The notes: generated by a model not told the origin, from the letters alone. Positions 34,113 to 43,803 are shown, counted from the first letter of the stretch. The stretch is 64,000 nucleotides of DNA from Mycolicibacterium agri (GCF_002553505.1 NZ_PDCP01000002.1:62001-126000), one strand, 5' to 3'. Made by a program: numbers and translations.

Positions 34113-34646
34113 ATGCCTATGCGCATCACAGTCACCGTCGATGGAACGACGTACACAGACGACGTGGAGCCGCGGCTCCTGCTCGTGCACTACCTCCGAG
34201 AACGGCTCGGCAAGGTCGGGACCGTGGTCGGCTGCGACACCAGCAACTGCGGCGCCTGCACCGTGCACCTCAACGGCTACAGCGTCAAGTCGTGCTCGGT
34301 GCTGGCCGTGCAGGCCGACGGCGGCGACGTCATGACCATCGAAGGCCTGTCGCGAGACGACGGGACGCTGCACCCCGTGCAGGAGGCGTTCCGCGACAAC
34401 CATGCGCTGCAGTGCGGGTTCTGCACGCCGGGCATGATCATGCAGGCCATCGACCTGCTCTCGGAGAATCCCGAACCCGACGAGGAGGCGGTCAGACACG
34501 GCCTGGAGGGCAACCTGTGCCGCTGCACCGGCTACCAGAACATCGTGCGAGCCGTGCAGGACGCGGCGCAGCGACTGCGCGCATCGGCGACCGACACCCC
34601 GGAAACCGTTGCAGCCAAAGCTGATACCGCAGGAGGCGTGCGATGA
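34113..34646 (+). CDS. Molybdenum hydroxylase iron-sulfur subunit (CoxS-type)
   Basis: Small subunit, 177 residues, with two [2Fe-2S] sites. The ferredoxin-type cluster is held by [18 protein letters not shown] and the cysteine about a dozen residues later (KSCSV); the second, helical cluster by QCGFCTPGM and [10 protein letters not shown] second in-frame ATG lies two codons in. The C-terminal 20 residues extend slightly beyond the usual length. It passes electrons from the molybdenum site to FAD; first of the S-L-M gene order. Confidence 0.93.
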   Translation: MPMRITVTVDGTTYTDDVEPRLLLVHYLRERLGKVGTVVGCDTSNCGACTVHLNGYSVKSCSVLAVQADGGDVMTIEGLSRDDGTLHPVQEAFRDNHALQCGFCTPGMIMQAIDLLSENPEPDEEAVRHGLEGNLCRCTGYQNIVRAVQDAAQRLRASATDTPETVAAKADTAGGVR

Positions 34647-37018
34647 CGGCCACTGCTGAACCGGAAATCGGCAAGGCGAGGGTCCGCAAGGAAGACCACC
34701 ATCTGATCACCGGACGCACCAGGTGGACCGACAACATCGTGTTGCCGGGCATGCAGCACATGGCCATCCTGCGCAGCCTGGTCGCGCATGCGCGCATCAG
34801 CCACATCGACACCAGCGCGGCGCGCAGCATGCCCGGCGTGGTGGCGGTCTACACGGGCGCCGACTTCGCCGAGGAGCAGGGCAGCCTGCCAAACGCCTGG
34901 CCCATCACCGAGGATATGAAGGCGCCGCAGGCGCCCTCGCTCGCGGTGGACACCGTGAACTTCGCCGGCGAGGCCGTCGCCGTCGTCGTCGCGCGCACCG
35001 CATACGAGGCGCAGGACGCGCTCGAGGCGATCGACATCGAGTACGAGGAACTGCCGGTGGTGCTCGATCTCGCGGCGGCCGCCGAGGACGGCGCCGAGCT
35101 GGTGCATCCCGATCTGGGCACCAACGTCAGCGCGGTGTGGACGTTCGACTCCGCAGAGGCGGGGACGGGTGCCGACGTCGACGAGGCGATCCGCGACGCG
35201 GAAGTGGTGCTGGAGCGCACGTTCCGCCAGCAGCGGCTGATTCCGGCGTTCATGGAGCCGCGCTCGGTGGTGGTCGACCCGACCGGCCCCCACTTCACGA
35301 TGTGGTCGGCCACGCAGATCCCGCACATCCTCAAGCTCATGTTGGCGATGACGTTGGAGATCGGAGAGCACAAGGTGCGCGTCATCGCCCCCGATGTCGG
35401 CGGCGGCTTCGGCGGCAAGCTTCAGGTCACCCCGGAAGAGGTGATCGCAATGCTCGTCGCGCGCAGGCTCGGCAAGCCGGTGAAATACACCGAGTCGCGC
35501 AGCGAATGCATGCTCGCGGCGCACCACGGCCGCGACCAGATCCAGAAGCTGACGCTGGCGGCCCGCCGCGACGGCACGGTCACCGGGCTGAAGGTCGAAC
35601 TCCTCGCCGACATGGGCGCCTATCTTCGGCTGGTCACCTCCGGCATACCGATCCTGGGCGCGTTCATGTTCAACGGGATCTACAAGTTCCCGGCGTACCG
35701 CTTCACGTGCACCAACGTGTTCACCAACAAGACACCCACCGACGCCTATCGCGGCGCCGGACGTCCGGAGGCGACGTTCGCCATCGAGCGGATGATGGAC
35801 GAGCTCGCCGTCGAGCTGTCGCGGGACCCGCTCGAGCTGCGCGAGCAGAACTGGATCAAGCACGAGGAGTTCCCGTTCGACACGGTCGCGGGGTTGACCT
35901 ACGACTCCGGCAACTACGAGGCGGCCACCGCGAAGGCGCGTGAGTTGTTCGACTACGACGGGTTGCGGCGCGAACAGGCCGAGCGCCGCCAGCGGCAGGA
36001 CCCGGTGGCGCTCGGAATCGGCATCTCGACGTTCACCGAGATGTGTGGGCTGGCGCCGTCGCGGGTGCTCGGCTCGCTGTCCTACGGTGCGGGCGGCTGG
36101 GAGCACGCGTCGATCCGCATGCTGCCGACCGGCAAGGTCGAGGTGGTCACCGGGTCGTCCCCGCATGGTCAGGGGCACGAGACGGCGTGGAGTCAGATCG
36201 TCGCCGACCAGTTCGGGGTTCCGTTCGAGGACGTCGAAATCCTGCACGGTGACACGCAGAGCTCGCCGCGCGGGCTGGACACCTACGGGTCGCGGTCGCT
36301 GGCGGTCGGGGCGATCGCGGTCGTCAAGGCGGCCGAGAAGGTGATCGCCAAGGCCAAGCCGTTCGCGGCGCACATGATGGAATGCTCCGAGGACGACCTG
36401 GAATTCACCGCGGGCAAGTTCCGCGTCGCGGGGACCGAGAAGGCCGTCACGCTCCCCGAGGTCGCGCTCGCGGTGTTCGCCGCGCACGATCTGCCTGACG
36501 GGCTGGAACCGAACCTGGACGCCGAGGCCACCTATGATCCGGAGAACTTCTCGTTCCCGCACGGAACACATTTGTGCGCAACGGAAGTCGACACCGAAAC
36601 CGGCCAGGTGCGGATCCGGTCCTATGTCTGCGTCGACGACGTCGGTCACGTCGTGAACCCGCTGATCGTCGACGGGCAGGTGCACGGCGGGCTCGCGCAG
36701 GGCATCGCGCAGGCGCTGTACGAGGAGGCCGTGTACGACGACTCGGGCACGCTGGTCAACGCGTCGTTCTCCGAATACCTGGTGCCTGCCGCGCCGGATC
36801 TGCCGTCGTTCATCACCGGGCGGACCGAAACGCCGTCCACCACAAACCCGCTCGGCGTCAAGGGCGTTGGTGAGGCCGGCACGATCGCGTCGACGCCCGC
36901 CGTGGTCAACGCGGTGATCGACGCGGTCCGACACCTCGGTGTCACCGACATCGAAATGCCGTGCAGCCCAATGAGGGTATGGCACGCGATCCAACAGGCG
37001 AAGGGAGGCGCCCGATGA
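34643..37018 (+). CDS. Molybdenum hydroxylase large subunit, form II CoxL type
   Basis: Catalytic subunit of the xanthine oxidase family, 791 residues, binding molybdopterin cytosine dinucleotide. It has [13 protein letters not shown], and the catalytic base Glu744 in [10 protein letters not shown]. The active-site loop reads AYRGAGR at residues 368-374, the mark of form II enzymes. True CO dehydrogenases (form I) have AYxCSFR with the Cys that holds copper, and this protein has no Cys there. Gene order S-L-M is also the form II order. The real substrate is therefore probably an aldehyde, purine or other heteroaromatic compound rather than CO. Confidence 0.94.
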   Translation: MTATAEPEIGKARVRKEDHHLITGRTRWTDNIVLPGMQHMAILRSLVAHARISHIDTSAARSMPGVVAVYTGADFAEEQGSLPNAWPITEDMKAPQAPSLAVDTVNFAGEAVAVVVARTAYEAQDALEAIDIEYEELPVVLDLAAAAEDGAELVHPDLGTNVSAVWTFDSAEAGTGADVDEAIRDAEVVLERTFRQQRLIPAFMEPRSVVVDPTGPHFTMWSATQIPHILKLMLAMTLEIGEHKVRVIAPDVGGGFGGKLQVTPEEVIAMLVARRLGKPVKYTESRSECMLAAHHGRDQIQKLTLAARRDGTVTGLKVELLADMGAYLRLVTSGIPILGAFMFNGIYKFPAYRFTCTNVFTNKTPTDAYRGAGRPEATFAIERMMDELAVELSRDPLELREQNWIKHEEFPFDTVAGLTYDSGNYEAATAKARELFDYDGLRREQAERRQRQDPVALGIGISTFTEMCGLAPSRVLGSLSYGAGGWEHASIRMLPTGKVEVVTGSSPHGQGHETAWSQIVADQFGVPFEDVEILHGDTQSSPRGLDTYGSRSLAVGAIAVVKAAEKVIAKAKPFAAHMMECSEDDLEFTAGKFRVAGTEKAVTLPEVALAVFAAHDLPDGLEPNLDAEATYDPENFSFPHGTHLCATEVDTETGQVRIRSYVCVDDVGHVVNPLIVDGQVHGGLAQGIAQALYEEAVYDDSGTLVNASFSEYLVPAAPDLPSFITGRTETPSTTNPLGVKGVGEAGTIASTPAVVNAVIDAVRHLGVTDIEMPCSPMRVWHAIQQAKGGAR

Positions 37019-37869
37019 TTCCGTCGAACTTCGACTACGTCGCACCGGCCACTGTCAGCGAGGCGGTGGCGGCGCTCGCGCAGGGCGGTGAGGACGCCAA
37101 GGTCATCGCGGGTGGCCAGACCCTGATGCCGGTGCTGAGGCTGCGGCTGGCCGCCCCGAGCGTGCTCGTCGATCTCGGCAAGATCGAGGAGCTTCGCGGC
37201 GTGCGCGAGGACGGCGACAGCCTGGTGATCGGCGCGATGACGACTTACTATGCGTTGCTGCGCAATTCGCTCATCAGCAAGCACGCGCTGCTGCTGGCGG
37301 AGGCCACTCGCACAGTCGCCGACCCGCAGATCCGGCACCGCGGCACGCTGGGCGGGAACCTCGCACACGCCGATCCGGCCGGCGACCTGGCCGCGCCTGT
37401 GCTGGCGTTGGACGCGACGATGACGATCGTCGGCCCGTCCGGTGCCCGCACCGTGCCCGCCTCGGAGTTCTTCGTGGACTACTTCACCACCGCGCTGGGG
37501 CCCGAAGAGATCCTCACGGAGATCAGGATTCCGAAGCACACGGATTGGCCTGCGCACTACGAGAAGATGCACCGGGTGGCCCAAGCCTGGTCGATCGTGG
37601 CGGTGGCGGCCACCGTGGAGGTAGATCAGGGCACCGTCGCACAGGCGCGCATCGCGCTGACCAACGTGGCGCCGACGCCGACGCGGGCCCGCGCGGTAGA
37701 GGAAGCGCTGATCGGTCAGCCCGCCAGCGATGAGTTGATACGTACGGCGGCAGAGCATGCGGCAGAGGGCATCGACCCGATCAGCGACGGCAATGCCGAC
37801 GCCGAATACCGCAGCCATCTCGCGAGGGTGCTGACACGGCGGGCGGTCGCGACGGCCGCGGGCGTCTGA
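37015..37869 (+). CDS. Molybdenum hydroxylase FAD subunit (CoxM-type)
   Basis: Medium subunit of 284 residues that binds FAD and hands electrons to the quinone or NAD side. FAD motifs AGGQTLMPVLRLRL (near 32-45) and TLGGNLAHADPAGDL (near 110-124) match the vanillyl-alcohol oxidase-type fold of CoxM. The ATG overlaps the coxL stop (ATGA). No accessory coxF/coxG-like genes follow; a peptidase gene begins 65 bases on. Confidence 0.93.
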   Translation: MIPSNFDYVAPATVSEAVAALAQGGEDAKVIAGGQTLMPVLRLRLAAPSVLVDLGKIEELRGVREDGDSLVIGAMTTYYALLRNSLISKHALLLAEATRTVADPQIRHRGTLGGNLAHADPAGDLAAPVLALDATMTIVGPSGARTVPASEFFVDYFTTALGPEEILTEIRIPKHTDWPAHYEKMHRVAQAWSIVAVAATVEVDQGTVAQARIALTNVAPTPTRARAVEEALIGQPASDELIRTAAEHAAEGIDPISDGNADAEYRSHLARVLTRRAVATAAGV

Positions 37870-37934
37870 CCCACCTCGCAGGCCTGCTGGAGGTCGATCG
37901 CCCGCGCTGGCGGCCGACCCGCGACAATGGCGGG

Positions 37935-39944
37935 GTGACTGACGACCCGTACCTGTGGCTTGAGGACATCACCGGCGAAGAGGCGCTGGACTGGGTCCGC
38001 AAGCACAACGAGCCGACCCTGACCGAACTGTGCACGCCGCGGTTCGAGCAGATGCGCGCCGAGGCGCTCGAGGTGCTCGACACCGATGCGCGCATCCCGT
38101 ATGTCCGCCGCAGGGGCGAGTTTCTGTACAACTTCTGGCGCGACGCGGCAAACCCGCGCGGCCTGTGGCGGCGCACCACGCTGGAGCGCTACCGCACCGA
38201 AAAGCCGGACTGGGAGGTGGTGATCGACCTCGACGCGCTCGCCGCCGACGAGGACGAGAATTGGGTATGGGCAGGCGCGAAGGTCATCGAGCCCGACTAT
38301 TCGCTGGCGTTGGTCAGCCTGTCGCGGGGCGGCTCGGATGCCGCGGTCGTGCGTGAATTCGACATGCGCACCAAGGAATTCGTCGTCGACGGCTTCTCGG
38401 TGCCGGAGGCCAAGACCCAGATCACCTGGGAGGACGAGAACGCCGTTCTGATCGGCACCGACTTCGGCGAGGGCTCGCTCACCGAATCCGGCTACCCGCG
38501 GCTGGTCAAACGCTGGCGGCGCGGCACCCCGCTCGCCGAGGCCGAGACGCTGTTCAGCGGGTCGGAGACCGATGTGATCGTCGCGGCGTCGACCGACCGC
38601 ACACCCGGCTTCGAGCGCACCCTGATCAGCCGCGCCGTGGACTTCTTCAACGACGTGGTCTACGAATTGCGTGACGGCGAGTTCATCCGCATCGACGCGC
38701 CCACCGACGCCACGGTGTCGGTGCACCGCAACTGGTTGCTGATCGAGTTGCGCACCGACTGGTATCACGGCACGAACTCCTATCGGGCGGGCTCGCTGAT
38801 CGCCGCCGACTATGAGGAATTCCTCGCGGGCACAGCCGATCTGCACGTCGTCTTCGAACCCGACGCGCACACCAGCCTGAACCATTACGCATGGACGAGG
38901 GACAAGCTGGTCATCGTCACGCTCGCCGATGTCGTCAGCAAGGTGCACACGGTGACAGCGGGCAGCTGGGAGACCCAGCCGTTGCCGGATATCCCCGACA
39001 ACGTCAACGCCGTCATCGTCGACACCGACGACCGCGGCGACGAAATATTCTTGGATTTCAGCGGATTCGACACGCCGTCGCGGCTTCTGCACGGATCCGC
39101 GGAAGGCCCGTTGCACCAGATCAAGTCGGCGCCCGAGTTCTTCGACGCCGAAGACATCGTCGTCACTCAATATTTCGCCACCTCGAAGGACGGCACCAAG
39201 ATCCCGTATTTCGTTGTCGGGCACCGCGATAGCGACGGACCCACCCCTACGCTGCTGAGCGGCTACGGCGGATTCGAAGTGTCGCGAACGCCGGGCTACG
39301 ACGGCGTGCTTGGCAGGCTGTGGCTGGCCCGCGGCGGCACGTATGCGCTGGCCAACATTCGCGGCGGCGGGGAGTACGGCCCGTCCTGGCACACCCAGGC
39401 CATGCGCGAGGGCAGGCATCTGGTGGCCGAGGATTTCGCCGCCGTCGCACAGGATCTGGTGCAGCGCGGGATCACCACCGTCGAGCAGCTGGGCGCACAG
39501 GGCGGCAGCAACGGCGGCCTGCTGATGGGCGTCATGCTCACCCAGTACCCTGAACTGTTCGGCGCGCTGGTGTGCAGCGTTCCGCTGCTGGACATGAAGC
39601 GGTTCCACCTGCTGCTGGCCGGCGCGTCATGGGTGGCCGAGTACGGTGACCCCGACGATCCCGGCGACTGGGCCTTCATCTCGGAATACTCGCCGTATCA
39701 GAACATTTCGGCCGACCGTAAGTATCCGCCGTTGCTGATGACGACATCGACGCGCGACGACCGGGTGCATCCCGGCCATGCCCGCAAGATGACAGCAGCA
39801 CTGGAGGCGGCAGGCCATCAGGTGCTCTACTACGAGAACATCGAAGGCGGGCACGCAGGCGCGGCCGACAACGCGCAGACGGCGTTCCGCTCGGCATTGA
39901 TCTTCGAGTTCCTGCACCGGACCCTGAACAAAGAGGTGCATTAG
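37935..39944 (+). CDS. Prolyl oligopeptidase-family serine peptidase (S9A)
   Basis: Cytosolic serine peptidase of 669 residues. An N-terminal beta-propeller (about residues 60-410) is followed by an alpha/beta hydrolase domain with catalytic Ser525 (GGSNGG), Asp608 (TRDDRVHPGHA) and His640 (EGGHAG). It cleaves short peptides, normally after proline. I recall a similar peptidase next to echA2 in M. tuberculosis (Rv0457c), in line with the crotonase gene found a few genes downstream here. Confidence 0.94.
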   Translation: MTDDPYLWLEDITGEEALDWVRKHNEPTLTELCTPRFEQMRAEALEVLDTDARIPYVRRRGEFLYNFWRDAANPRGLWRRTTLERYRTEKPDWEVVIDLDALAADEDENWVWAGAKVIEPDYSLALVSLSRGGSDAAVVREFDMRTKEFVVDGFSVPEAKTQITWEDENAVLIGTDFGEGSLTESGYPRLVKRWRRGTPLAEAETLFSGSETDVIVAASTDRTPGFERTLISRAVDFFNDVVYELRDGEFIRIDAPTDATVSVHRNWLLIELRTDWYHGTNSYRAGSLIAADYEEFLAGTADLHVVFEPDAHTSLNHYAWTRDKLVIVTLADVVSKVHTVTAGSWETQPLPDIPDNVNAVIVDTDDRGDEIFLDFSGFDTPSRLLHGSAEGPLHQIKSAPEFFDAEDIVVTQYFATSKDGTKIPYFVVGHRDSDGPTPTLLSGYGGFEVSRTPGYDGVLGRLWLARGGTYALANIRGGGEYGPSWHTQAMREGRHLVAEDFAAVAQDLVQRGITTVEQLGAQGGSNGGLLMGVMLTQYPELFGALVCSVPLLDMKRFHLLLAGASWVAEYGDPDDPGDWAFISEYSPYQNISADRKYPPLLMTTSTRDDRVHPGHARKMTAALEAAGHQVLYYENIEGGHAGAADNAQTAFRSALIFEFLHRTLNKEVH

Positions 39945-39993
39945 GGGCCCTGCGCGCGCCGGTAAACTCACAGCAAACGTCTCTGGAGGTGTC

Positions 39994-40299
39994 ATGTGGG
40001 TTGAGCCGGAGCTGTTGAGCTCGGGTGGGCAGGTGGCGCGCAACGCGGGCGACCGGGTGCTGAACGGTGCTGCGGCGCTGGCGTCGACCCCCGTCGGGAC
40101 GAGCATCTTCGGCGATTTCGCCGCCGCCAGGGCTTTCCAGATGCGGCTCGGCGAACTGCAGATCGGCCAGGTCACCGAAATGCGGAACAGCCACCACATG
40201 CTGACGGACGTCGGCACCAAGGCCAAGACGTCGTCGGTGTCGTTCAGCGAAACCGAGGCGGCCAACCGGTCGACGCTCGACGCCGTCTCGGATGCCTGA
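39994..40299 (+). CDS. EspC-family ESX (type VII) secretion-associated protein
   Basis: A 101-residue helical protein of the EspC/DUF2580 type, which are partners or co-secreted substrates of ESX systems. Features are VEPELLSSGGQVARNAGDRV at the start, the short FGDFAAARAFQ helix and a C-terminal SETEAANRSTLDAV. GGAGG lies eight bases before the ATG. Its stop overlaps the start of the large downstream protein by eight bases, the arrangement usual for such partner-effector pairs in mycobacteria. No ESX core genes are in the window. Confidence 0.8.
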   Translation: MWVEPELLSSGGQVARNAGDRVLNGAAALASTPVGTSIFGDFAAARAFQMRLGELQIGQVTEMRNSHHMLTDVGTKAKTSSVSFSETEAANRSTLDAVSDA

Positions 40300-41806
40300 G
40301 TATCCGCAGCTGGTTTACCTCAGCGTGCCCGAGCTCATCGGCGCGGCCGGGGGCGACCCGTGGCGTGTCGACGAGACCATCCAGGCGGGCGCGCCCGGCG
40401 AGATCAGCGAGCTGGCCTCCTCGTTCCGGGCGGCCGGAGTGTGCATCACCGAGACGGACGAGGAGTTCAACCAGGCCAAGAAGCGCTTCGAGGAGGCCTG
40501 GGACCGCGACGACCCCGCGCATCCGATCAACGACGCCGCCGAAGTGCAGCGCGCGACCCAATGGTTGCGGCTCAGCTCCGAGCAGATGGCCAAGGTTTCC
40601 GCCGACCTGCAGAACATCGCGGCCACCCTGGCGGAGGCGCAACGCAGCGGCCACATCTCGATCGCCAACCTCAACAATCGCCTCGTCGCGCTGGACAACG
40701 TCATCGCCGCCGAGATCGAAAAGGCCCGCGCCGACGGCGTCCAGCTGGACTGGTCGGCGTTGAAGGCGGCCGCGGTCGACGCCACCAGCCAGTCGCTGAA
40801 AGAGGTCACCGCGGTGCGCGACGCGTACGGCGCCAAGCTGGACGAAGCCGAACTCAAGATGGCCGCCCACGGCTATGACATGGACGCCGTCGCAGGCGGC
40901 GAGGGCCAAGGCGAGCCCTCGGCCGAGGACAAGGCGCAAAGCGCCGCCGAGAAGTACGACGCCACCCAGCGCGCCGCCGACGAGGCGCTGGTCAACGACG
41001 GCGGCCCGATGACCCCCGAGAAGGAGGCGGCGGCCGGGCGGCTGCGCGACTTCGCGACCGTCAACGATCCCAACGCCAACCCGTACCTCAAGCAGTATGC
41101 AGGCGAGCGCCTCGACGACTACAACATGTCCCGGTTCGTCGGGCCGCTGCCCGTCGACCCGGTCCTCGGTAAGGACGCGCGCCAATTGGCCCAGTCGCGG
41201 ATGGAGCTGCAAGCGCAGCTCGAGAAGGGACTGCTCGGTGGTCCGCCGATGTCTCCCGACCAGGCGACGGCGTTCCTGGACAGCGGCGAATCGCAGGCCA
41301 GGACGCTGCTGCTGAACCAGGCCGAGCAGCAGCTGCGGAACCTCGGCATGTCGGAACAGGGCATCTACACGGTGATCAAGGGCCTGGGGTCGCTGTCGGA
41401 CAGCATCGGCACGGGTGTCGAGCAGTACGGGAATTCGGTGGAGACCGGCAAGCACGCCCTCAACGGCCTGTCCAAGGCGGACGCCGCGGCGTTCGCCAAG
41501 TGGGGCGGTCGCGTCGGCACCGTCGGCAGCATCGCCCAGTTGGTCATCGCGGGCCTCGAGTACCCGGACAACGCGTGGAACCCCAACGAAGAGCTCGGCA
41601 AGGCCAGCGGCAGCGCACTCGGCAGCGTGCTCGGCGGCATGGGCGCGGGCGCCGCGGTCGGCTCGTTCGGCGGCCCGTTCACCGCTGCGGGCGCCGCGGT
41701 CATCGGCGGACTCATCGGCGGATTCGCCGGATCGGACCTCGGCGGGAAAATCGGCAGCCTGTTCGACCGGCAGTACTACGCCGGCGGTGGCGGCGGAAGC
41801 TGGTGA
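40292..41806 (+). CDS. Predicted ESX-associated large protein with glycine-zipper tail
   Basis: Unusual 504-residue protein. Residues about 15-150 match the helical N-terminal domain found in mycobacterial proteins paired with EspC-like partners (PWRVDETIQAGAPGEISELA, then WDRDDPAHPINDAAEVQRAT). Residues 190-330 are Gln/Ala/Asp-rich helices. The last 70 residues are a glycine zipper of small residues (GSALGSVLGGMGAGAAVGSF, AAVIGGLIGGFAGSDLGG), a sequence type able to insert into or span membranes, ending in GGGGGSW. No catalytic domain is seen. I infer an ESX-exported membrane-active effector or a cell-envelope protein; toxin function is unproven. Confidence 0.65.
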   Translation: MPEYPQLVYLSVPELIGAAGGDPWRVDETIQAGAPGEISELASSFRAAGVCITETDEEFNQAKKRFEEAWDRDDPAHPINDAAEVQRATQWLRLSSEQMAKVSADLQNIAATLAEAQRSGHISIANLNNRLVALDNVIAAEIEKARADGVQLDWSALKAAAVDATSQSLKEVTAVRDAYGAKLDEAELKMAAHGYDMDAVAGGEGQGEPSAEDKAQSAAEKYDATQRAADEALVNDGGPMTPEKEAAAGRLRDFATVNDPNANPYLKQYAGERLDDYNMSRFVGPLPVDPVLGKDARQLAQSRMELQAQLEKGLLGGPPMSPDQATAFLDSGESQARTLLLNQAEQQLRNLGMSEQGIYTVIKGLGSLSDSIGTGVEQYGNSVETGKHALNGLSKADAAAFAKWGGRVGTVGSIAQLVIAGLEYPDNAWNPNEELGKASGSALGSVLGGMGAGAAVGSFGGPFTAAGAAVIGGLIGGFAGSDLGGKIGSLFDRQYYAGGGGGSW

Positions 41807-41810
41807 GGCC

Positions 41811-42113
41811 ATGATGAAGCCGTTGTTCTACGCGGGCCTGGCCGCCATCGTGCTGGGCACCGTGCTCGGGATGTTTCCGCGCTGGAAGTCGGCCACGCTG
41901 TCGCCGGCGTCCATTCAGCGGCGGTGCTACTGGACCGGCTCGTTCGTCGGCGCACTGTTGTTGTTCATCGCGGTGCTGCCCGACTGGAAGTCGGCGGTTT
42001 TCGTCGCTGCCGCGGTGTTGGCCGTCCTCGTGGTCGTCGCCTACCGGTTCACGTCGCACATCAAGCTCGGCGGCAAGGTCTACGGGTATATGCGCGACCA
42101 AAGACACCCGTGA
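41811..42113 (+). CDS. Small membrane protein, candidate immunity/partner
   Basis: A 100-residue protein with three predicted membrane helices (residues about 5-22, 40-57 and 62-80) and a basic C-terminus (KLGGKVYGYMRDQRHP). Begins four bases after the large ESX-associated gene and must be cotranscribed with it. No family recognised. Small multi-helix proteins just behind membrane-active effectors often protect the producer, so immunity is a reasonable guess; a membrane anchor for the effector is the alternative. Confidence 0.6.
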   Translation: MMKPLFYAGLAAIVLGTVLGMFPRWKSATLSPASIQRRCYWTGSFVGALLLFIAVLPDWKSAVFVAAAVLAVLVVVAYRFTSHIKLGGKVYGYMRDQRHP

Positions 42114-42135
42114 CCCGCCTGACCTCTGCCTCGTT

Positions 42136-42183
42136 TGTGAATCTGGCGACGATTCGGGCCCGGTCTGCGTCGCTGTACGCACA
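42136..42183. repeat. 48-bp imperfect palindromic element, copy 2
   Basis: Same length as the element at 29209 and 35 of 48 bases identical, with the outer TGTGAA...CACA and inner CTGGCGACG...GCGTCG kept. Arms pair at about 11 of 16 positions. It lies between two same-strand genes. Confidence 0.6.
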
Positions 42184-42222
42184 TTTGATGCGAAGCCAGC
42201 CGATATCGGCGAGCCTGGGTAG

Positions 42223-42879
42223 ATGCGCATCGTCATCGCAGGCGGACACGGCAAGATCGCGTTGATCCTCGAGCGGCTGCTCGCGCAGCGCGGCGACTCG
42301 GTCGCCGGTTTCATCAGGAACCCGGAGCAGGCCGCCGACCTGGACGCCGCGGGCGCGCAGGCGCTGGTCGTCGATCTGGAGAAGGCGTCCGTCGACGAGG
42401 TGGCCGAACACGTGCGCGGCGCCGACGCAGTCGTCTTCGCTGCCGGGGCGGGCCCCGGCAGCGGGGCCGCACGCAAGGAAACCGTCGACCGTGACGCCGC
42501 GATCCTTCTCGCCGACGCGGCCGAAGCGGCGGGCGTCGAACGCTACGTGATGATCTCGTCGATGGCCGCCGACCCGAACGCCACCGCCGACGACGACGTC
42601 TTCCAGGCCTACCTGCGGGCGAAAGGCGCTGCGGACGAAGCGATTCGGAGCCGTGCGGGGCTGAAGTGGACCATCGTGCGGCCTGGCGCGCTCACCAACG
42701 ATGCGGGAACCGGCCGCGTGAGAATCGCAGAGTCCACTGGCCGCGGCAGCATTCCCCGCGAGGACGTCGCGGCCGTGCTTGTCGCGGTCCTCGACGAACC
42801 CCGCACCGCCGGCCTTACCTTCGAATTGATCTCGGGTGACACCGCAATCGCTGATGCCGTCGCCGCGCTGGTGCGCTGA
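42223..42879 (+). CDS. NAD(P)H-binding atypical SDR
   Basis: A 218-residue Rossmann protein of the NAD(P)-binding_10 kind: IAGGHGKIALILERLL for the cofactor, VVFAAGAGPGSG, YVMISSMAAD, and no classical YxxxK triad (the region reads YLRAKGAADEAI). Similar proteins act as NAD(P)-sensing regulators or flavin/quinone reductases. Monocistronic or paired with the crotonase 15 bases downstream. Confidence 0.85.
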   Translation: MRIVIAGGHGKIALILERLLAQRGDSVAGFIRNPEQAADLDAAGAQALVVDLEKASVDEVAEHVRGADAVVFAAGAGPGSGAARKETVDRDAAILLADAAEAAGVERYVMISSMAADPNATADDDVFQAYLRAKGAADEAIRSRAGLKWTIVRPGALTNDAGTGRVRIAESTGRGSIPREDVAAVLVAVLDEPRTAGLTFELISGDTAIADAVAALVR

Positions 42880-42894
42880 CGCGATACTGCAAGC

Positions 42895-43803
42895 ATGCCC
42901 ACCAGCGCACACGAGTTCGAGACCCTGCTGTACAAGACGGCCCCGCCCGTCGCGACCATCACTCTGAATCGCCCGGAGGCGCTCAACACCATCGTGCCGC
43001 CGATGCCCGACGAGATCGAGGCCGCGATCGGGCTGGCCGTACGGGATTCGGCGGTCAAGGTCATCGTGTTGCGCGGGGCCGGCCGAGCGTTCAGCGGTGG
43101 CTACAACTTCGGCGGCGGCTTCCACCACTGGGATGACCTGCTGTACACCGACGGCCGTTGGGATCCCGGCAAGGACTTCGCGGCGATGACGGCCCACGCC
43201 ACCAGCCCGCACCAGAAGTTCATGGCGATCTGGCGCGCGTCCAAACCGGTGATCGCTCAGGTGCACGGCTGGTGTGTCGGCGGCGCAAGCGATTACGCGC
43301 TGTCCGCCGACATCGTGATCGCCAGCGACGACGCCGTCATCGGCACGCCGTATGCGCGGATGTGGGGCGCGTATTTGACCGGCATGTGGCTGTACCGGCT
43401 GAGCATGGCGAAGGCGAAGTGGCATGCGCTGACGGGCGAACCGTTGACCGGCCGCGAAGCCGCCGATGTCGAACTGATCAACGAATCCGTCCCGTTCGAG
43501 CGGCTGGAGGCGCGGGTCGCCGAGGTGGCGGCGCAGTTGAGCCGAATTCCGTTGTCCCAGTTGCAAGCTCAGAAGCTGATCGTCAACCAGGCCTACGAGA
43601 ACATGGGACTGGCGTCCACCCAGACGCTGGGCGCCGTACTGGACGGGCTGATGCGCAACACGCCAGAGGCGCACAGGTTCGTCGAAACCGCCGCCACCGA
43701 GGGTGTGCGCGCCGCGATCGAACAGCGCGACGGCCCGTGGGGCGACTACAGCCAGGCGCCGCCGCAGCGGCGACCCGACCCGTCGCACGTCATCGATCCT
43801 TAG
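42895..43803 (+). CDS. echA2: Crotonase-family protein (EchA2-like) lacking catalytic Glu
   Basis: A 302-residue crotonase-fold protein, longer than usual by a loop (residues about 70-105, WDDLLYTDGRWDPGKDF). The oxyanion segment AFSGGYNFGGG is present, but the two Glu positions of enoyl-CoA hydratase are Ser and Tyr (GGASDYALSAD and GTPYARMWGA). A normal hydratase reaction is therefore unlikely. Length and neighbourhood (prolyl oligopeptidase, lpd) fit M. tuberculosis EchA2 as I recall it. Convergent with the membrane gene at 43790, overlapping by 14 bases. Confidence 0.82.
   Translation: MPTSAHEFETLLYKTAPPVATITLNRPEALNTIVPPMPDEIEAAIGLAVRDSAVKVIVLRGAGRAFSGGYNFGGGFHHWDDLLYTDGRWDPGKDFAAMTAHATSPHQKFMAIWRASKPVIAQVHGWCVGGASDYALSADIVIASDDAVIGTPYARMWGAYLTGMWLYRLSMAKAKWHALTGEPLTGREAADVELINESVPFERLEARVAEVAAQLSRIPLSQLQAQKLIVNQAYENMGLASTQTLGAVLDGLMRNTPEAHRFVETAATEGVRAAIEQRDGPWGDYSQAPPQRRPDPSHVIDP

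Noticed and set aside
34643..37018. Aerobic CO dehydrogenase (form I CoxL)
   Set aside because: The active-site loop is AYRGAGR and lacks the copper-binding Cys of AYxCSFR.
34532..37045. 837-codon open frame opposite coxL
   Set aside because: Full overlap with the well-supported CoxL sequence; composition is Arg/His/Asp-rich without motifs.
37716..39608. 630-codon open frame opposite the prolyl oligopeptidase
   Set aside because: Antiphase shadow; the plus strand has an intact Ser-Asp-His peptidase.
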